NCBI GenBank assembly: GCA_944384535.1
Contig: CALWTS010000031.1
Location: 62,001 to 126,000, forward strand
Direction: 5' to 3'
DNA: 64,000 bases
From: an uncultured Clostridia bacterium
GTDB lineage: Bacteria > Bacillota > Clostridia > Christensenellales > UBA1242
The notes below the pieces were generated by a model that saw only the letters and a program-made list of their open reading frames with translations, did not search any database and was not told the origin of the DNA. Shown here piece after piece: positions 1 to 8,702 of this stretch. Numbering within the stretch: position 1 is the first letter of the stretch; the number at the start of each line of letters is the position of its first letter. The position numbers were made by a program, and so were the translations under genes.

Positions 1-230
1 TAAATATCAATAAGTCTTTTGTGAGTTCTTGACTCAAATTGTTCACGACTATCCTTATCTTTGTGTGGTGAACGAATAATAGTTACCACTTCTCTGTCTG
101 TAGGAAGTGGAATTGGCCCTGCAACTTTTGCGCCGAACTTTTCAGCAGTATCAATAATTCTTTTACAAGCTTCATCGATAAGACTGTGTTCGAAGGCCTT
201 TAATTTAATTCTAATAACTTGTGTTGCCAT
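1..230 (-). CDS. rpsJ: 30S ribosomal protein S10 (3' end outside window)
   Basis: Partial gene: the first 76 or so residues of S10 are present, beginning [20 protein letters not shown], followed by the family-typical AGPIPLPT and [14 protein letters not shown] stretches; the stop lies beyond position 1. S10 is a 30S head protein (about 102 residues) that also acts as NusE in antitermination. The start is fixed by a perfect AGGAGGT ribosome binding site at 241-247. It is normally first in the S10 operon, and a promoter plus structured leader upstream (231-503) agrees with this. Confidence 0.97.
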   Translation of the reverse strand, partial: MATQVIRIKLKAFEHSLIDEACKRIIDTAEKFGAKVAGPIPLPTDREVVTIIRSPHKDKDSREQFESRTHKRLIDI

Positions 231-470
231 TAAATAAAATACCTCCTGTAATAGCAATGCTAACCATCAACATTTCCCCTTTAAACAATACTTCGTGTTA
301 AAATTTTACCAATGGTACACTTACCCACGTGTATCGCGCTGTAAGAGTTTAAAAAATGTGACTTTTGGTTAGTCGCCGTGGTCTAAAATGCCACGAACTT
401 GTCCACATAAATTCTCTTTGATTGCCGGTAATCAAAGTAACCTTATGTTTCAACCCATAATTCACAGCAA
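231..470 (-). promoter_or_regulatory. Structured 5' leader of the S10 operon
   Basis: About 240 nt lie between the promoter and rpsJ. Two clear hairpins are visible: CTTTGATT/AATCAAAG at 417-438 and GTGG/CCAC arms around 379-405. No ORF is supported here. S10 operons are regulated in several bacteria through their leader RNA (L4 in E. coli); whether this leader binds a ribosomal protein is inference. Confidence 0.5.
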
Positions 471-474
471 TACT

Positions 475-503
475 ATAATATCAAAATAAAGTAAATAAGT
501 CAA
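475..503 (-). promoter_or_regulatory. Promoter of the S10 operon
   Basis: Reading leftward, -35 TTGACT (498-503) and -10 TATTAT (475-480) are separated by exactly 17 nt. It points into the rpsJ leader. Confidence 0.75.
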
Positions 504-535
504 CAATTTTATTAAATAATTTAAAAGAATTTTAA

Positions 536-570
536 AAAAGAAAAAAGAGAATTAAAAACAATTCTCTTTA
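536..570 (-). terminator. Terminator after the repeat-domain membrane protein
   Basis: A hairpin with arms AAGAGAATT and AATTCTCTT, followed leftward by a T-rich tract (TTTTTTCTTTTTT), lies downstream of the gene ending at 620. Confidence 0.7.
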
Positions 571-619
571 TATCATATTTATAAAACCATTTTTGTTAAA
601 ACATATTCTTAATATAGTA

Positions 620-1222
620 TTAAGCACCAATTTCATTCAATAAACTAAAATCTGCATAAATAATTATGTTGGAGTTTGGCATTTTAATTTTATTATTGTC
701 GATTTCAAAAATAAGACGATCATCACCTTCTAGTACGTAATACATTTTTGATAATTCGTAATTTACACTTGGTATTGCAGATATAGTTATTTCTTCACCC
801 TCTATCGCATCATTTTTATTTGTTGTAATACTACCATTTTCAACACTACCTACCTGAACCTTATATAACTTATCATAGTTTGCTGTATATGTACCCACAG
901 AATTACTAAACACGCTAAAAGAATATTCTTTGCTTTTACTTATTTCTTTTCCTTGAAAAGACCAACTTCTAAATCTATACCCAGAAACATCTTGAGCCTT
1001 TATAGTTATATATTCTCCTTCATTATAATTTCCACTGCCATCTATTTGAATAGCTTCTATATTAGAATTTAATTCAATATGGTAAGTTTTATCTTTTGTA
1101 AGAGTAAATAAAAGGATAAAACCAATCAACATTAAAAACACAACAACCCCTAATATTATCCAATATAGGATATGTCTTTTATTATCACAAATACTAATTA
1201 CTTTCTCTTGTTTTTTATCCAT
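620..1222 (-). CDS. Membrane-anchored protein with InlB/Listeria-Bacteroides-type repeats
   Basis: 200 residues. A short basic cytoplasmic N-terminus is followed by one membrane segment at about residues 19-41 (YWIILGVVVFLMLIGFILLF). The outside part carries two copies of a beta-rich module: residues 45-110 (GNYNEGEYITIKAQDVSGYRF ending in SW) and 120-190 (GSITTNKNDAIEGEEITISA). The pattern 'G.ts..G..v.l.A....GY.F..W' is that of Listeria/Bacteroides surface repeat domains. Function is unknown; a cell-surface role is inferred. It lies 32 bp after recO in the same direction and could share its transcript. Confidence 0.7.
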   Translation of the reverse strand: MDKKQEKVISICDNKRHILYWIILGVVVFLMLIGFILLFTLTKDKTYHIELNSNIEAIQIDGSGNYNEGEYITIKAQDVSGYRFRSWSFQGKEISKSKEYSFSVFSNSVGTYTANYDKLYKVQVGSVENGSITTNKNDAIEGEEITISAIPSVNYELSKMYYVLEGDDRLIFEIDNNKIKMPNSNIIIYADFSLLNEIGA

Positions 1223-1253
1223 TTTTCCCCCTTGTTTTTATATTGAAATAATA

Positions 1254-1964
1254 CTAAATAATACTAATTACCTTATAACCAGTTCTCCAAATATAATTTG
1301 TAGTCAATAAATAGTGAATTTGACTTATAACCATTCCTTGAAAATGCACTGTTTCTAGTTTTTCATAATCCGTATTTGTCAATATTTTAATTGCATTATA
1401 ACACGCATCCGACACAGGCAAGCAATTATCTCTTTTACAAGCAGGACAAACAATTTCTCCTATTTCTAAATTTAAATACCTAACACCAAGTTTTGCACCG
1501 CACGATGAACAAGTTTCGTTAATAAATTTATAACCCATTGCATCTAAAACTGAAATTAAAAATTTATCTACAACATGAAACTTACTTACATCATCATAGC
1601 ATAAAGTTTTTAAAGCATCTAGCATTTCAATAAATAATTGCACATTGGGTTCTAATGCAATTTTCGAAACAATGTCAAGAATAGCACAACCCTCATAATA
1701 CTTTTCAATATTTGAAGTTATTTCATAGAAACTATTAATTATATCAACAGATGTTACAATATAGTAATTTTTTCCTTCTTCTAAAATAAAATCGCCAAAA
1801 CAAAACATTTCTTTTGCAGCTTTTAATTTTGCTTTATCTCCCCGAACTCCTTTCATTGTAACATTAATTATACCATTTTCAACTGTAAAAAGTTTTATAA
1901 CTTTATCTTTTTCTTTGATATTAGTTCCGCCAAGTACTATTCCTCTCACCTTTAAAGTAGCCAT
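1254..1964 (-). CDS. recO: DNA repair protein RecO
   Basis: RecO works with RecF/RecR to load RecA on SSB-coated DNA. The start MATLKVRGIVL is characteristic, with the N-terminal OB fold at about residues 1-80 and a helical C-terminal domain. A zinc-binding cluster CSSC ... CPAC is seen near residues 150-180. An upstream in-frame codon at 1988 would add 8 atypical residues; I chose the ATG at 1962-1964, 4 bp after the stop of the upstream small gene. 236 residues is near the usual 240-250. Confidence 0.93.
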   Translation of the reverse strand: MATLKVRGIVLGGTNIKEKDKVIKLFTVENGIINVTMKGVRGDKAKLKAAKEMFCFGDFILEEGKNYYIVTSVDIINSFYEITSNIEKYYEGCAILDIVSKIALEPNVQLFIEMLDALKTLCYDDVSKFHVVDKFLISVLDAMGYKFINETCSSCGAKLGVRYLNLEIGEIVCPACKRDNCLPVSDACYNAIKILTNTDYEKLETVHFQGMVISQIHYLLTTNYIWRTGYKVISII

Positions 1965-1968
1965 ATTC

Positions 1969-2157
1969 CTATTCCAACTCCAAATCATCTAATTTTATTT
2001 TCTGTTCTTCTAACTGCTTACAAAGGGAATCATATTTCTCTGTACACTCTATTAAAAACCTTAAGTCTTCAATATCTCCTGTATTTTTAGCAACAAACCA
2101 TATTTCCAAGAGTGCTTGCAAAGCATCAGTTACATCTTGTTGTAATGTTCTTTCCAT
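1969..2157 (-). CDS. Small acidic helical protein upstream of recO
   Basis: 62 residues, predicted all-helical, with a heptad-like acidic C-terminus (KQLEEQKIKLDDLELE). It has a strong ribosome binding site (GGGAGGG, about 2163-2169) and ends 4 bp before recO, so the two are translationally linked. I do not recognise the family and infer no function. Confidence 0.65.
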   Translation of the reverse strand: MERTLQQDVTDALQALLEIWFVAKNTGDIEDLRFLIECTEKYDSLCKQLEEQKIKLDDLELE

Positions 2158-2181
2158 ATTACCCTCCCTTTATATAAATAT

Positions 2182-2211
2182 AGTATATACTAAAAAAAAT
2201 GAAAACTACAA
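2182..2211 (-). promoter_or_regulatory. Promoter of the small gene - recO operon
   Basis: -35 TTGTAG (2206-2211) and -10 TATACT (2182-2187) with an 18-nt spacer, about 25 nt upstream of the start at 2157. Confidence 0.45.
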
Positions 2212-2261
2212 CAAAATTTTTAAATATTAAAAATATCTTTATAAAAATTTTCATACAAAAA

Positions 2262-2298
2262 AATAGACTTATTAAAAAATAACTCGCCTATTTTTTAG
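2262..2298 (-). terminator. Terminator of the BclA-like gene
   Basis: Arms AAAAATAG and CTATTTTT with a long loop, followed leftward by a T-rich run. It is located just after the stop at 2330. Confidence 0.5.
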
Positions 2299-2329
2299 AA
2301 AAAGTTGATTTGTAATATAAAATATCATT

Positions 2330-2851
2330 TTACAGTATTTTATTGATTGTAATATTTCCTCCATTTACTGTTTGAGCAAAGGAGTTTGTATTTATGACAG
2401 AAACTAAAGAGTTTGGCTGTGATATTTTTATATAAATATTATTTGAAACTGAAACATTATCATCAACACTACCATTTATTAATAAATTAGTCGATGGAAT
2501 ATAGATATCATTCTCATACAATGCAAAATTAAAATTACCATTACCAGCTATCTTTCCATTGATGTTTAATGTAATTATATATTCCCCATCACTTAGAAAG
2601 AAATTTCCATTATTATCATATATTATAGAACCCCCTTTATCCATAGATACTTGAAAATTAAGTTTTCCTTGAGGTAATGTTGTTTGAGCACTAGAAACTG
2701 AAGCAATTAAAATATTTTGTTTAATAGTAGGGTTAATAATTTGATTACCAGAGGAATTTAATAACGAAATTAAACTTCTTCCACAAGAAAAGATAGGTCG
2801 AGGATAATTAGAAGCAATATTACATTGATTAAAATTTAAATTACAAGGCAT
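2330..2851 (-). CDS. Beta-sandwich protein resembling BclA/C1q-type C-terminal domains
   Basis: 173 residues without a signal peptide or membrane segment. The C-terminal 120 residues are beta-rich with the pattern 'lnFqVs..Gg.I.Y...G.f.l..GeYiitLNIng' and 'lYeN..yIp.T.l', similar to the trimeric C1q/TNF-like heads of exosporium proteins such as BclA; no collagen-like repeats precede it. Assignment to the spore surface is inference, prompted by other spore genes nearby. The start has a GGAG site 5 nt upstream. It is a single gene between its own terminator and tRNA-Val. Confidence 0.45.
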   Translation of the reverse strand: MPCNLNFNQCNIASNYPRPIFSCGRSLISLLNSSGNQIINPTIKQNILIASVSSAQTTLPQGKLNFQVSMDKGGSIIYDNNGNFFLSDGEYIITLNINGKIAGNGNFNFALYENDIYIPSTNLLINGSVDDNVSVSNNIYIKISQPNSLVSVINTNSFAQTVNGGNITINKIL

Positions 2852-2918
2852 ATTTTCTCCAAAACAGCCCTCATAAACATTTTATAAAAAAGTAAAAAAA
2901 ATGTTGCTTCATAAAACA

Positions 2919-2944
2919 AAAAAGCACACAACGTGTGCTTTTTT
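2919..2944 (-). terminator. Terminator of tRNA-Val
   Basis: Perfect stem AAAGCACAC/GTGTGCTTT with a 3-nt loop, followed leftward by TTTTGTTTTA. Confidence 0.85.
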
Positions 2945-2945
2945 T

Positions 2946-3021
2946 TGGTGGAAGTTATAGGGCTCGAACCTATGACCTCCTGCTTGTAAGGCAGATGCTC
3001 TCCCAGCTGAGCTAAACTTCC
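2946..3021 (-). tRNA. tRNA-Val (anticodon TAC)
   Basis: 76 nt cloverleaf: acceptor stem GGAAGTT/AACTTCC, D-arm GCTCAGCTGGGAGAGC, anticodon loop CTTACAA (TAC, Val), T-loop GTTCGAG, discriminator A and encoded CCA. Own promoter and terminator flank it. Confidence 0.97.
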
Positions 3022-3043
3022 ATAACTTATCGTTACATGATAT

Positions 3044-3072
3044 AATATATCAAACTAACACAATTTTGTCAA
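3044..3072 (-). promoter_or_regulatory. Promoter of tRNA-Val
   Basis: -35 TTGACA (3067-3072), 17-nt spacer, -10 TATATT (3044-3049). Confidence 0.8.
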
Positions 3073-3132
3073 CATTTTTTATAAAATAAAAAAAATATTT
3101 TTATAAAAAATAAACATTTTATTATAAAAAGA

Positions 3133-3166
3133 AAAAAAACACGTTAGACAATATAACGTGTTTTTC
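3133..3166 (-). terminator. Terminator of the VirB6-like gene
   Basis: Stem AAACACGTTA/TAACGTGTTT with leftward T run TTTTTTTTC, immediately after the stop at 3185. Confidence 0.85.
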
Positions 3167-3184
3167 GATAGTAAACGATTATTA

Positions 3185-5626
3185 TCAGCTTCCAGAGCCA
3201 CCGCCACCAGAACTTCCACCGCCAGTATTTTTATTATTTTTAAGTTCAGTAAGAATATCTGTAAGTAATTTCTTTTGTTCTTTAGCTTCAGCTTCACGCT
3301 TATCACCTTGAGCCTTAACAAGTTTATCTCCAGTAGGAGGATTAGGATTCATGAATCCACCCTTGTTAGTAAGCGATGGTCTTAAGATGTCAACCATTCC
3401 AGCAATTGCTTTATCAAATCCTAAACTTGTAGAAGCTTCATTAACTGTTTTAGTAAATGTATCTGCAATTGTCTTACCAAAGCCTTTCCAAGAGCCCGCT
3501 TTATCAAGTCCTTCTAAAACTTTTTTGCCAAAACCAAGAACCTCTGCACCTGCATCCTTCAGTCCAACTTTAACTTTATCTATAGGATTTTTTACAAAAA
3601 TATCTTTTGCAACTTCTTTTTTATTTTTTCCACTAATATAATTACCAGCGGTATCCTTTTTAAGTCCATAAACTTTTCCAAGTTCTATCTCTTTAGCTTC
3701 AGCTTTTTTATATTTCTCTGTATTTTTAGTTAAACCATTTTCAACTTTTTTAAGTCTTTCTTTCTCTTTCTTATAAGATTCATCATTAGAAGATAAAATT
3801 TCCTCTGCATAAGCACGACTTGCTTTCTTTTGTGCTTTTTTTGCTTCTTCTTCAGTTTTACCTTCTCTTTTAGCGAGATTATAAGCATCTCTTCCTGCTC
3901 GTTTTGCACCAATATCACTTTCTGCAAAACTATTAACCTTTGCATTTAATCGCGTTTGAATAGATTTTTGAAGTGTCTGATATCGGTCAATTTTAGAACC
4001 AGCAAGCTCTCTTTCCTTTTTTATATCATTAGCTTTTGCTGCTGCTTTTCCAGTTGTAGCCACTCTTGCTATGTTTCTTCCTAATTTATAACCACCTTTT
4101 CCAACTTTATAAGCCGTTTTTCCCGCAAGTAATGCAGCCCCGCCCATAACTCTAGCAGTTCCAAGACCAACTTTAGCAGTCATGCCAGCACCTTTTTTAA
4201 TAGTTCCAGCGACTTCTCCTTTCATTCCTGAGCCAACAGAGTTTGCATCTGCACCACCAACAAATCCTGATACCATTGTTATAAAGTCTTTTGCCATAAT
4301 AAGACCAGTAATAAGTAAAACGACATTAACCATATAATTTAAAATATCAACTTGGAAGAAATTTATACTTTGAACATATGGAAGAAGTAATAATAATAAA
4401 TTAATTCCTAATATAGAGCCAAACGCCATAAAGAGTTGTTGCATAAAATTCTGTCCCCAACTCTTGAATGCCTTAAAATTATCAATCGGTGCCAACCCTA
4501 GTAAAGAAGGATAAATAATGAATAATGCGGCACCTTTAATAAGTCTAGTCATTAAACCCACGATAATAGATATCATTATAGCGAAAACTGAGAAAGATCC
4601 ACCAAATGCAGCAATAAAGTTTAATTCCCATAAATTGTAAAACAACCATACTGTCGAAACATCCCATTTCGAGAAAGCAGGTACATTCGATTTTTTAAAT
4701 ATATCAGTTCCAGACCATACCCTTACACTATCACCAACCTGATTTGTAAGTTCACTATAACTTAAAGAATTCTTAAAAGATAAACAATTAGCAAAAGCAT
4801 AGTCTATTTGATTTGCAACATATTCTATCTTTTCACCATCTGAATTCAAGCTACCTACAACATCGCTGTTACCAAATATTTGAACAGAACCCTGTTTAAT
4901 ATTACTAAACGTACCTAACGACATGCTTCCTGTTCTTGCTCTATTACATGAATATGCACTCGCCTTAAACAACATTCCACTGAAAGTTGTAGTATTACTT
5001 ACACTTCTTGAACCAAAGAAATCGTAATATGTATAACTATATGATTCAGACCCTACCATTTTTTCAGATCTAAATAATGCAGCAACGTCGCTTCCAAACA
5101 AATTTTCTACTTCACTTTCTTGTCTTGCCCCAGAAGTTATTTGATCCAATGTTTTTAAAACAAAATTAGAAACTTGAAGACCAATAAACACTGTAAATGG
5201 TATAATGGCAAATGTTAAAACTGCTTTTATTGCCGTGTATATGTATTTCCAAGGACTTGTCCCTGCTGTATCCTCATTATAGTGTGATTTAATAATGGCT
5301 GCAATTGTTGTAATAACAAGAATAATAACACCAAATATTGCTAAACTCCAAAACACCGTATTTAATGCTTCATAAATTTTAGCATTTTCGCCATAACCAA
5401 GAATTCCATATATAAATTCAGTTAATGGATCTGTTGTTTCTATTTTTTCACCAGTAGAAGATTGATAATAAACATCAAGACCTGCTAATTTTCTAACCAA
5501 TGATTGCATAGCATCAACGCCACTGGAGATAGCAGCAAAGATAAAATATATAACCTTAGGAATTATATCAGCAATTGTTATTATTTTATCGGTAAATCCA
5601 ATATTAAAAAGCGAATTATAATTCAA
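3185..5626 (-). CDS. VirB6/TrbL-like polytopic membrane protein (Mbov_0396-like)
   Basis: About 813 residues. N-terminal half: membrane segments near residues 13-40, 85-115 and 135-165, a roughly 150-residue extracytoplasmic insert rich in S/Y/N, then four or five more segments (WELNFIAAFGG, IIVGLMTRLIKGAALFIIY, LGINLLLLLLP, MVNVVLLITGLIM). The C-terminal 330 residues are cytoplasmic, Gly/Ala/Lys-rich and coiled-coil, ending in a GGGSSGGGGSGS tail. This layout matches VirB6/TrbL-type channel components and the ICE membrane protein family of mycoplasmas. No other secretion or conjugation gene is adjacent. An ATG at 5656 lies only 4 nt from the -10 box; the TTG at 5624-5626, preceded by GGAGG with 5-nt spacing, is the better start. 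Function is inferred. Confidence 0.6.
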   Translation of the reverse strand: MNYNSLFNIGFTDKIITIADIIPKVIYFIFAAISSGVDAMQSLVRKLAGLDVYYQSSTGEKIETTDPLTEFIYGILGYGENAKIYEALNTVFWSLAIFGVIILVITTIAAIIKSHYNEDTAGTSPWKYIYTAIKAVLTFAIIPFTVFIGLQVSNFVLKTLDQITSGARQESEVENLFGSDVAALFRSEKMVGSESYSYTYYDFFGSRSVSNTTTFSGMLFKASAYSCNRARTGSMSLGTFSNIKQGSVQIFGNSDVVGSLNSDGEKIEYVANQIDYAFANCLSFKNSLSYSELTNQVGDSVRVWSGTDIFKKSNVPAFSKWDVSTVWLFYNLWELNFIAAFGGSFSVFAIMISIIVGLMTRLIKGAALFIIYPSLLGLAPIDNFKAFKSWGQNFMQQLFMAFGSILGINLLLLLLPYVQSINFFQVDILNYMVNVVLLITGLIMAKDFITMVSGFVGGADANSVGSGMKGEVAGTIKKGAGMTAKVGLGTARVMGGAALLAGKTAYKVGKGGYKLGRNIARVATTGKAAAKANDIKKERELAGSKIDRYQTLQKSIQTRLNAKVNSFAESDIGAKRAGRDAYNLAKREGKTEEEAKKAQKKASRAYAEEILSSNDESYKKEKERLKKVENGLTKNTEKYKKAEAKEIELGKVYGLKKDTAGNYISGKNKKEVAKDIFVKNPIDKVKVGLKDAGAEVLGFGKKVLEGLDKAGSWKGFGKTIADTFTKTVNEASTSLGFDKAIAGMVDILRPSLTNKGGFMNPNPPTGDKLVKAQGDKREAEAKEQKKLLTDILTELKNNKNTGGGSSGGGGSGS

Positions 5627-5660
5627 CTCTCCCTCCAACCAACCTTTATTTATCATTTAC

Positions 5661-5689
5661 ATTATAACAAATAAAAATACAAAATACAA
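5661..5689 (-). promoter_or_regulatory. Promoter of the VirB6-like gene
   Basis: -35 TTGTAT (5684-5689), 17-nt spacer, -10 TATAAT (5661-5666). The expected start of transcription (about 5654) falls on the ATG at 5656, which argues for the downstream TTG start. Confidence 0.65.
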
Positions 5690-5710
5690 GAAAAAGATAA
5701 AATTTTATTA

Positions 5711-6487
5711 CTAAATATTAAGATAAATATTTATTAATTCATCAAGTGAAAAATCTTCTGGACGTAAATTTAAAAATTTTTCTTCTAAAAAATTAATTTT
5801 TTCAATTCTTGCAGGAAAACTATGTATTAAATTATTTTTTAAAGTTTTTCTCCGCATAACAAAACAGGCTTGAATAAATTTATAAAAATCTTTTTTGTCA
5901 ACAAAATCATATTTATCATTAATCTCAATTTTAACAACAGCAGAATCAACATTTGGTACAGGAAAAAATAATTTTCTATTTACGAAACGTGTTATTTTTG
6001 CACTTCCAAAAACTTTTATCATAATTGATAAAACACCATAATCTTTTGTTCCTTTATCAGCAATTATTCTTTGAGCAACTTCTTTTTGAACCATAATAGT
6101 TAATGATTTTAATTTTTTGGAATTATTTAAAAATTTAAAAATAATAGGTGTTGTTATATAATAGGGAAGATTTGCTATAATTTTATAATCTTTATCAAAA
6201 TTTTCTTCAATATTGTCAATATTTTCTTTCATTATATCATTAAAAATGAAACTAACATTTTTTAATTTTAAACCTTCTAAAACTTCTTTTAAATCTTTAT
6301 CTATTTCATAACTAACAACTTTTTTTGCTTTCAAAGATATTTCAGATGTTAAAGTTCCTAACCCCGCACCAATTTCCAAGACCTCGTCATTTTCATTTAT
6401 CTGCGCATCTTCGACAATAGCTTTAAGTAAATTTTTATCAGATATAAAATTTTGACCATATTTTTTTTTAAAATTATGTTCTATCAT
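5711..6487 (-). CDS. rsmA: 16S rRNA dimethyladenosine transferase KsgA/RsmA
   Basis: 258 residues. Dimethylates the two adjacent adenosines in helix 45 of 16S rRNA using SAM. N-terminal KKKYGQNFISD, SAM motif LEIGAGLGTLT (about residues 39-49), acidic SYEIDKD, and the catalytic NLPYY motif (about 104-108), then a small helical C-terminal domain (RPEDFSLDE). The gene overlaps the tatD stop by 4 bp (ATGA type), so the two are translationally coupled; the AAGGAG site lies within the end of tatD. Confidence 0.96.
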   Translation of the reverse strand: MIEHNFKKKYGQNFISDKNLLKAIVEDAQINENDEVLEIGAGLGTLTSEISLKAKKVVSYEIDKDLKEVLEGLKLKNVSFIFNDIMKENIDNIEENFDKDYKIIANLPYYITTPIIFKFLNNSKKLKSLTIMVQKEVAQRIIADKGTKDYGVLSIMIKVFGSAKITRFVNRKLFFPVPNVDSAVVKIEINDKYDFVDKKDFYKFIQACFVMRRKTLKNNLIHSFPARIEKINFLEEKFLNLRPEDFSLDELINIYLNI

Positions 6488-7251
6488 AAATTAAATAATC
6501 TCCTTGCATTTTCAGATGTCTTTTTACCAACATCTTCTATGTTTATATTTTTAATTTGTGCTAAATTTTCAGCTATTGAAAGAATATATTTTGGCTCATT
6601 TCTTTTTCCTCTAAAGGGAGTTGGTGTTAAATAAGGGCAATCAGTTTCTAAAACAATTCTATCAATTGGTAAAAATTTTACCATTTCTTTAACTGAAACT
6701 GCATTTTTAAATGTTGATACACCACCAACAGAAACATGAAATCCAAGTTCTAAAATTTCTTTTGCAATTTCAATACTCCCAGAAAAACAATGAAATGTTC
6801 CACCATTACTAATAAGATTTTTATTGTCTTTTAATAAATTCAACATATCCATATATGCATCACGACAATGAATAACTACAGGTTTTTTAAGTTCATACGC
6901 AAGTTTTAATTGTTTCAAAAAAACTTCCTTTTGTTTTTCTTTTGAGGGCATATTTGCAGTATACTGCAATCCAATCTCACCTATTGCGACAACTTTTGAA
7001 TTTTGTGCTAATTTTATTATTTCATTCTCAACTTCTTCGTTATATTCATATATATTTTCAGGATATACCCCTACTGAAACAAATAATCCCTCATATTGTT
7101 GAGCTAATAAAATAGCATCTTGAGAAGATTTTAAGTCATAACCGGATGTAATTATTTTCCTTATACCTGACTGAAAAGCATTTTCAATAACTATATCAAC
7201 ATCATCACTAAATTGCCTATCAGTTAAATGTGCATGAGTATCAATAAACAT
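6484..7251 (-). CDS. tatD: TatD family metal-dependent hydrolase/DNase
   Basis: 255 residues, TIM-barrel amidohydrolase. All metal ligands are visible: THAH at residues 4-7, the Glu of GEIGL, His of VIHCRDA, His of TFHCFSG and Asp of ETDCPYL. The usual GEIGLDYY is GEIGLQYT here, a change next to, not in, the metal site. TatD enzymes are 3'-5' DNases and are often next to rsmA in Firmicutes, as here. Start supported by TAGGAG 8 nt upstream. Confidence 0.93.
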   Translation of the reverse strand: MFIDTHAHLTDRQFSDDVDIVIENAFQSGIRKIITSGYDLKSSQDAILLAQQYEGLFVSVGVYPENIYEYNEEVENEIIKLAQNSKVVAIGEIGLQYTANMPSKEKQKEVFLKQLKLAYELKKPVVIHCRDAYMDMLNLLKDNKNLISNGGTFHCFSGSIEIAKEILELGFHVSVGGVSTFKNAVSVKEMVKFLPIDRIVLETDCPYLTPTPFRGKRNEPKYILSIAENLAQIKNINIEDVGKKTSENARRLFNL

Positions 7252-7359
7252 TATAAACTCCTATAATCTCAATCTTAATTTAATTCTAGTAACAAAAAAC
7301 AGAAAAGTCAAATATAAGAAAAAATTTCTAAATCAATAATTAAAGGAATATTATAGAAT

Positions 7360-7938
7360 ATGAATAAAATATGGTTTCTTATGGTAATAGGATCTATATC
7401 TTGTCTTATATGGACTGATCCTGCAAATGTACTTGACTCTATGATTAACGCCTCAACTGAAGCCTTTAATTTATCAATTGAATTATGTGCAGTTTATGCT
7501 GTTTGGTTGGGCTTTTTGGAACTTGTTGAAGAAAGTGGTTTGGGTGAAAAACTTGCTCATGCTTTGCATCCAGTAATAAAAAAACTATTTAACATACAAG
7601 ATTCACAAACAGAAAAAATGATAGCTTTAAATATTTCTGCAAATATGTTAGGATTAGGAAATGCTGCTACGCCAATGGGAATAGAAGCAATGAAAAGACT
7701 TGATGATGGCAGTGGTGTCGCAACACCAGCTATGATTATGCTTATAGTTTTAAATGCTACATCTATACAATTATTACCAACAACTATTATAGGTTTACGT
7801 TCTGCAGCTGGTTCAAATAACCCTTCCGATATAATAATTCCTACTTTAATTGCAACATTTTTCACTTGTCTTCTTGGTATTCTTCTTACAAAAACAATAG
7901 AAAAACTAAAAAATAAATTAAAGAGGAATAAAAAATGA
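7360..7938 (+). CDS. spmA: Spore maturation protein A
   Basis: 192 residues, polytopic membrane protein of the nucleoside-recognition (Gate) family. Characteristic stretches are AVWLGFLELVEESGLGEKLA, ANMLGLGNAATPMG and ATSIQLLPTT, matching SpmA. SpmA and SpmB are needed for full dehydration of the spore core in Bacillus. It is followed by spmB with a 4-bp ATGA overlap. AAAGGA lies rather far (13 nt) upstream of the ATG; a TATTAT box ends 5 nt before the ATG. Confidence 0.93.
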   Translation: MNKIWFLMVIGSISCLIWTDPANVLDSMINASTEAFNLSIELCAVYAVWLGFLELVEESGLGEKLAHALHPVIKKLFNIQDSQTEKMIALNISANMLGLGNAATPMGIEAMKRLDDGSGVATPAMIMLIVLNATSIQLLPTTIIGLRSAAGSNNPSDIIIPTLIATFFTCLLGILLTKTIEKLKNKLKRNKK

Positions 7939-8441
7939 GTTCGTATATAATCCCTTTAATTTTTATTATACTTTTTTGCTATGCTAAACATAAAAAAGTC
8001 AATACTTATGATACATTTGTTAAGGGCGCAAAAAAGTCTATCCCACTAGTAGTTAGTATATTTCCTTATATAGCAACTATAATGATTGCAGTTGCTTTGC
8101 TAAGAGTAAGCGGAATAACGACATTTCTTGCAAATCTATTATCTCCAATATTTGGATTTTTTGGGATTCCTACTGAATTAATTGAATTAATTCTTTTACG
8201 TCCATTTACTGGATCTGGAAGTTTTGCTTTGTTAAACGATGTACTAACAAATTATGGACCTGATTCATATATTTCAAGATGTGCTTGTGTTATTTTAGGT
8301 TGTAGTGAAACAATTTTTTATGTTACTACTGTCTATATCTCTCAAACGAAAGTAAAAAAATTACTATATGCAATACCTATCGCATTATTCTGTGCATTAT
8401 TTGGCTCAATTTTAGCTTGTCTTTTGTGTAAAATTTTGTAA
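7935..8441 (+). CDS. spmB: Spore maturation protein B
   Basis: 168 residues, membrane protein paired with SpmA. Typical SpmB features: an N-terminal hydrophobic segment, YDTFVKGAKKSIPLVVSIFPY, LLRPFTGSGSFALL and CSETIFYVTTVY. The AGAGG site lies inside the end of spmA. It ends 5 bp before the convergent small gene at 8446. Confidence 0.93.
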   Translation: MSSYIIPLIFIILFCYAKHKKVNTYDTFVKGAKKSIPLVVSIFPYIATIMIAVALLRVSGITTFLANLLSPIFGFFGIPTELIELILLRPFTGSGSFALLNDVLTNYGPDSYISRCACVILGCSETIFYVTTVYISQTKVKKLLYAIPIALFCALFGSILACLLCKIL

Positions 8442-8445
8442 ATAA

Positions 8446-8622
8446 TTATTTCCCCTCAATCTCAATTATGGTAATATTGGTTGCTATTGACTGAAAAAAC
8501 AATTTCAATCTTCTTAAATCTTCACAATCATATTGTTTAGAAAAACTAATAGCCAAACTACAAGCTAATGAAATTAACTCCGGACCTGACATGTTAAGTT
8601 TTTTCCTTTCACAATCTTTCAT
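8446..8622 (-). CDS. Small helical protein, DUF6774-like
   Basis: 58 residues, missed by length filters. The translation has a core ELISLACSLAISFSKQY then LRRLKLFFQSIATNITIIE, i.e. two amphipathic helices with the 'lsalA.alA..l....l..L..ff..l...L..ia' pattern of the short DUF6774 family found widely in Clostridia. No function is known. An internal ATG at codon 11 has an AAAGGA site and may be the true start. It is convergent with spmB. Resemblance is from memory of the pattern, so moderate confidence. Confidence 0.55.
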   Translation of the reverse strand: MKDCERKKLNMSGPELISLACSLAISFSKQYDCEDLRRLKLFFQSIATNITIIEIEGK

Positions 8623-8668
8623 AACATTATTTATTCATTTAAAATATTTATTGTTAATAATGTTTGTT

Positions 8669-8696
8669 TTGAAAAATTTTTGTAATTTGATAAAAT
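8669..8696 (+). promoter_or_regulatory. Promoter giving an apparently leaderless MGMT-type mRNA
   Basis: -35 TTGAAA (8669-8674), 16-nt spacer, -10 TAAAAT (8691-8696). The ATG at 8703 begins 7 nt after the -10 box, where transcription should start, and no Shine-Dalgarno sequence is present. Confidence 0.55.
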
Positions 8697-8702
8697 AACT
8701 CT

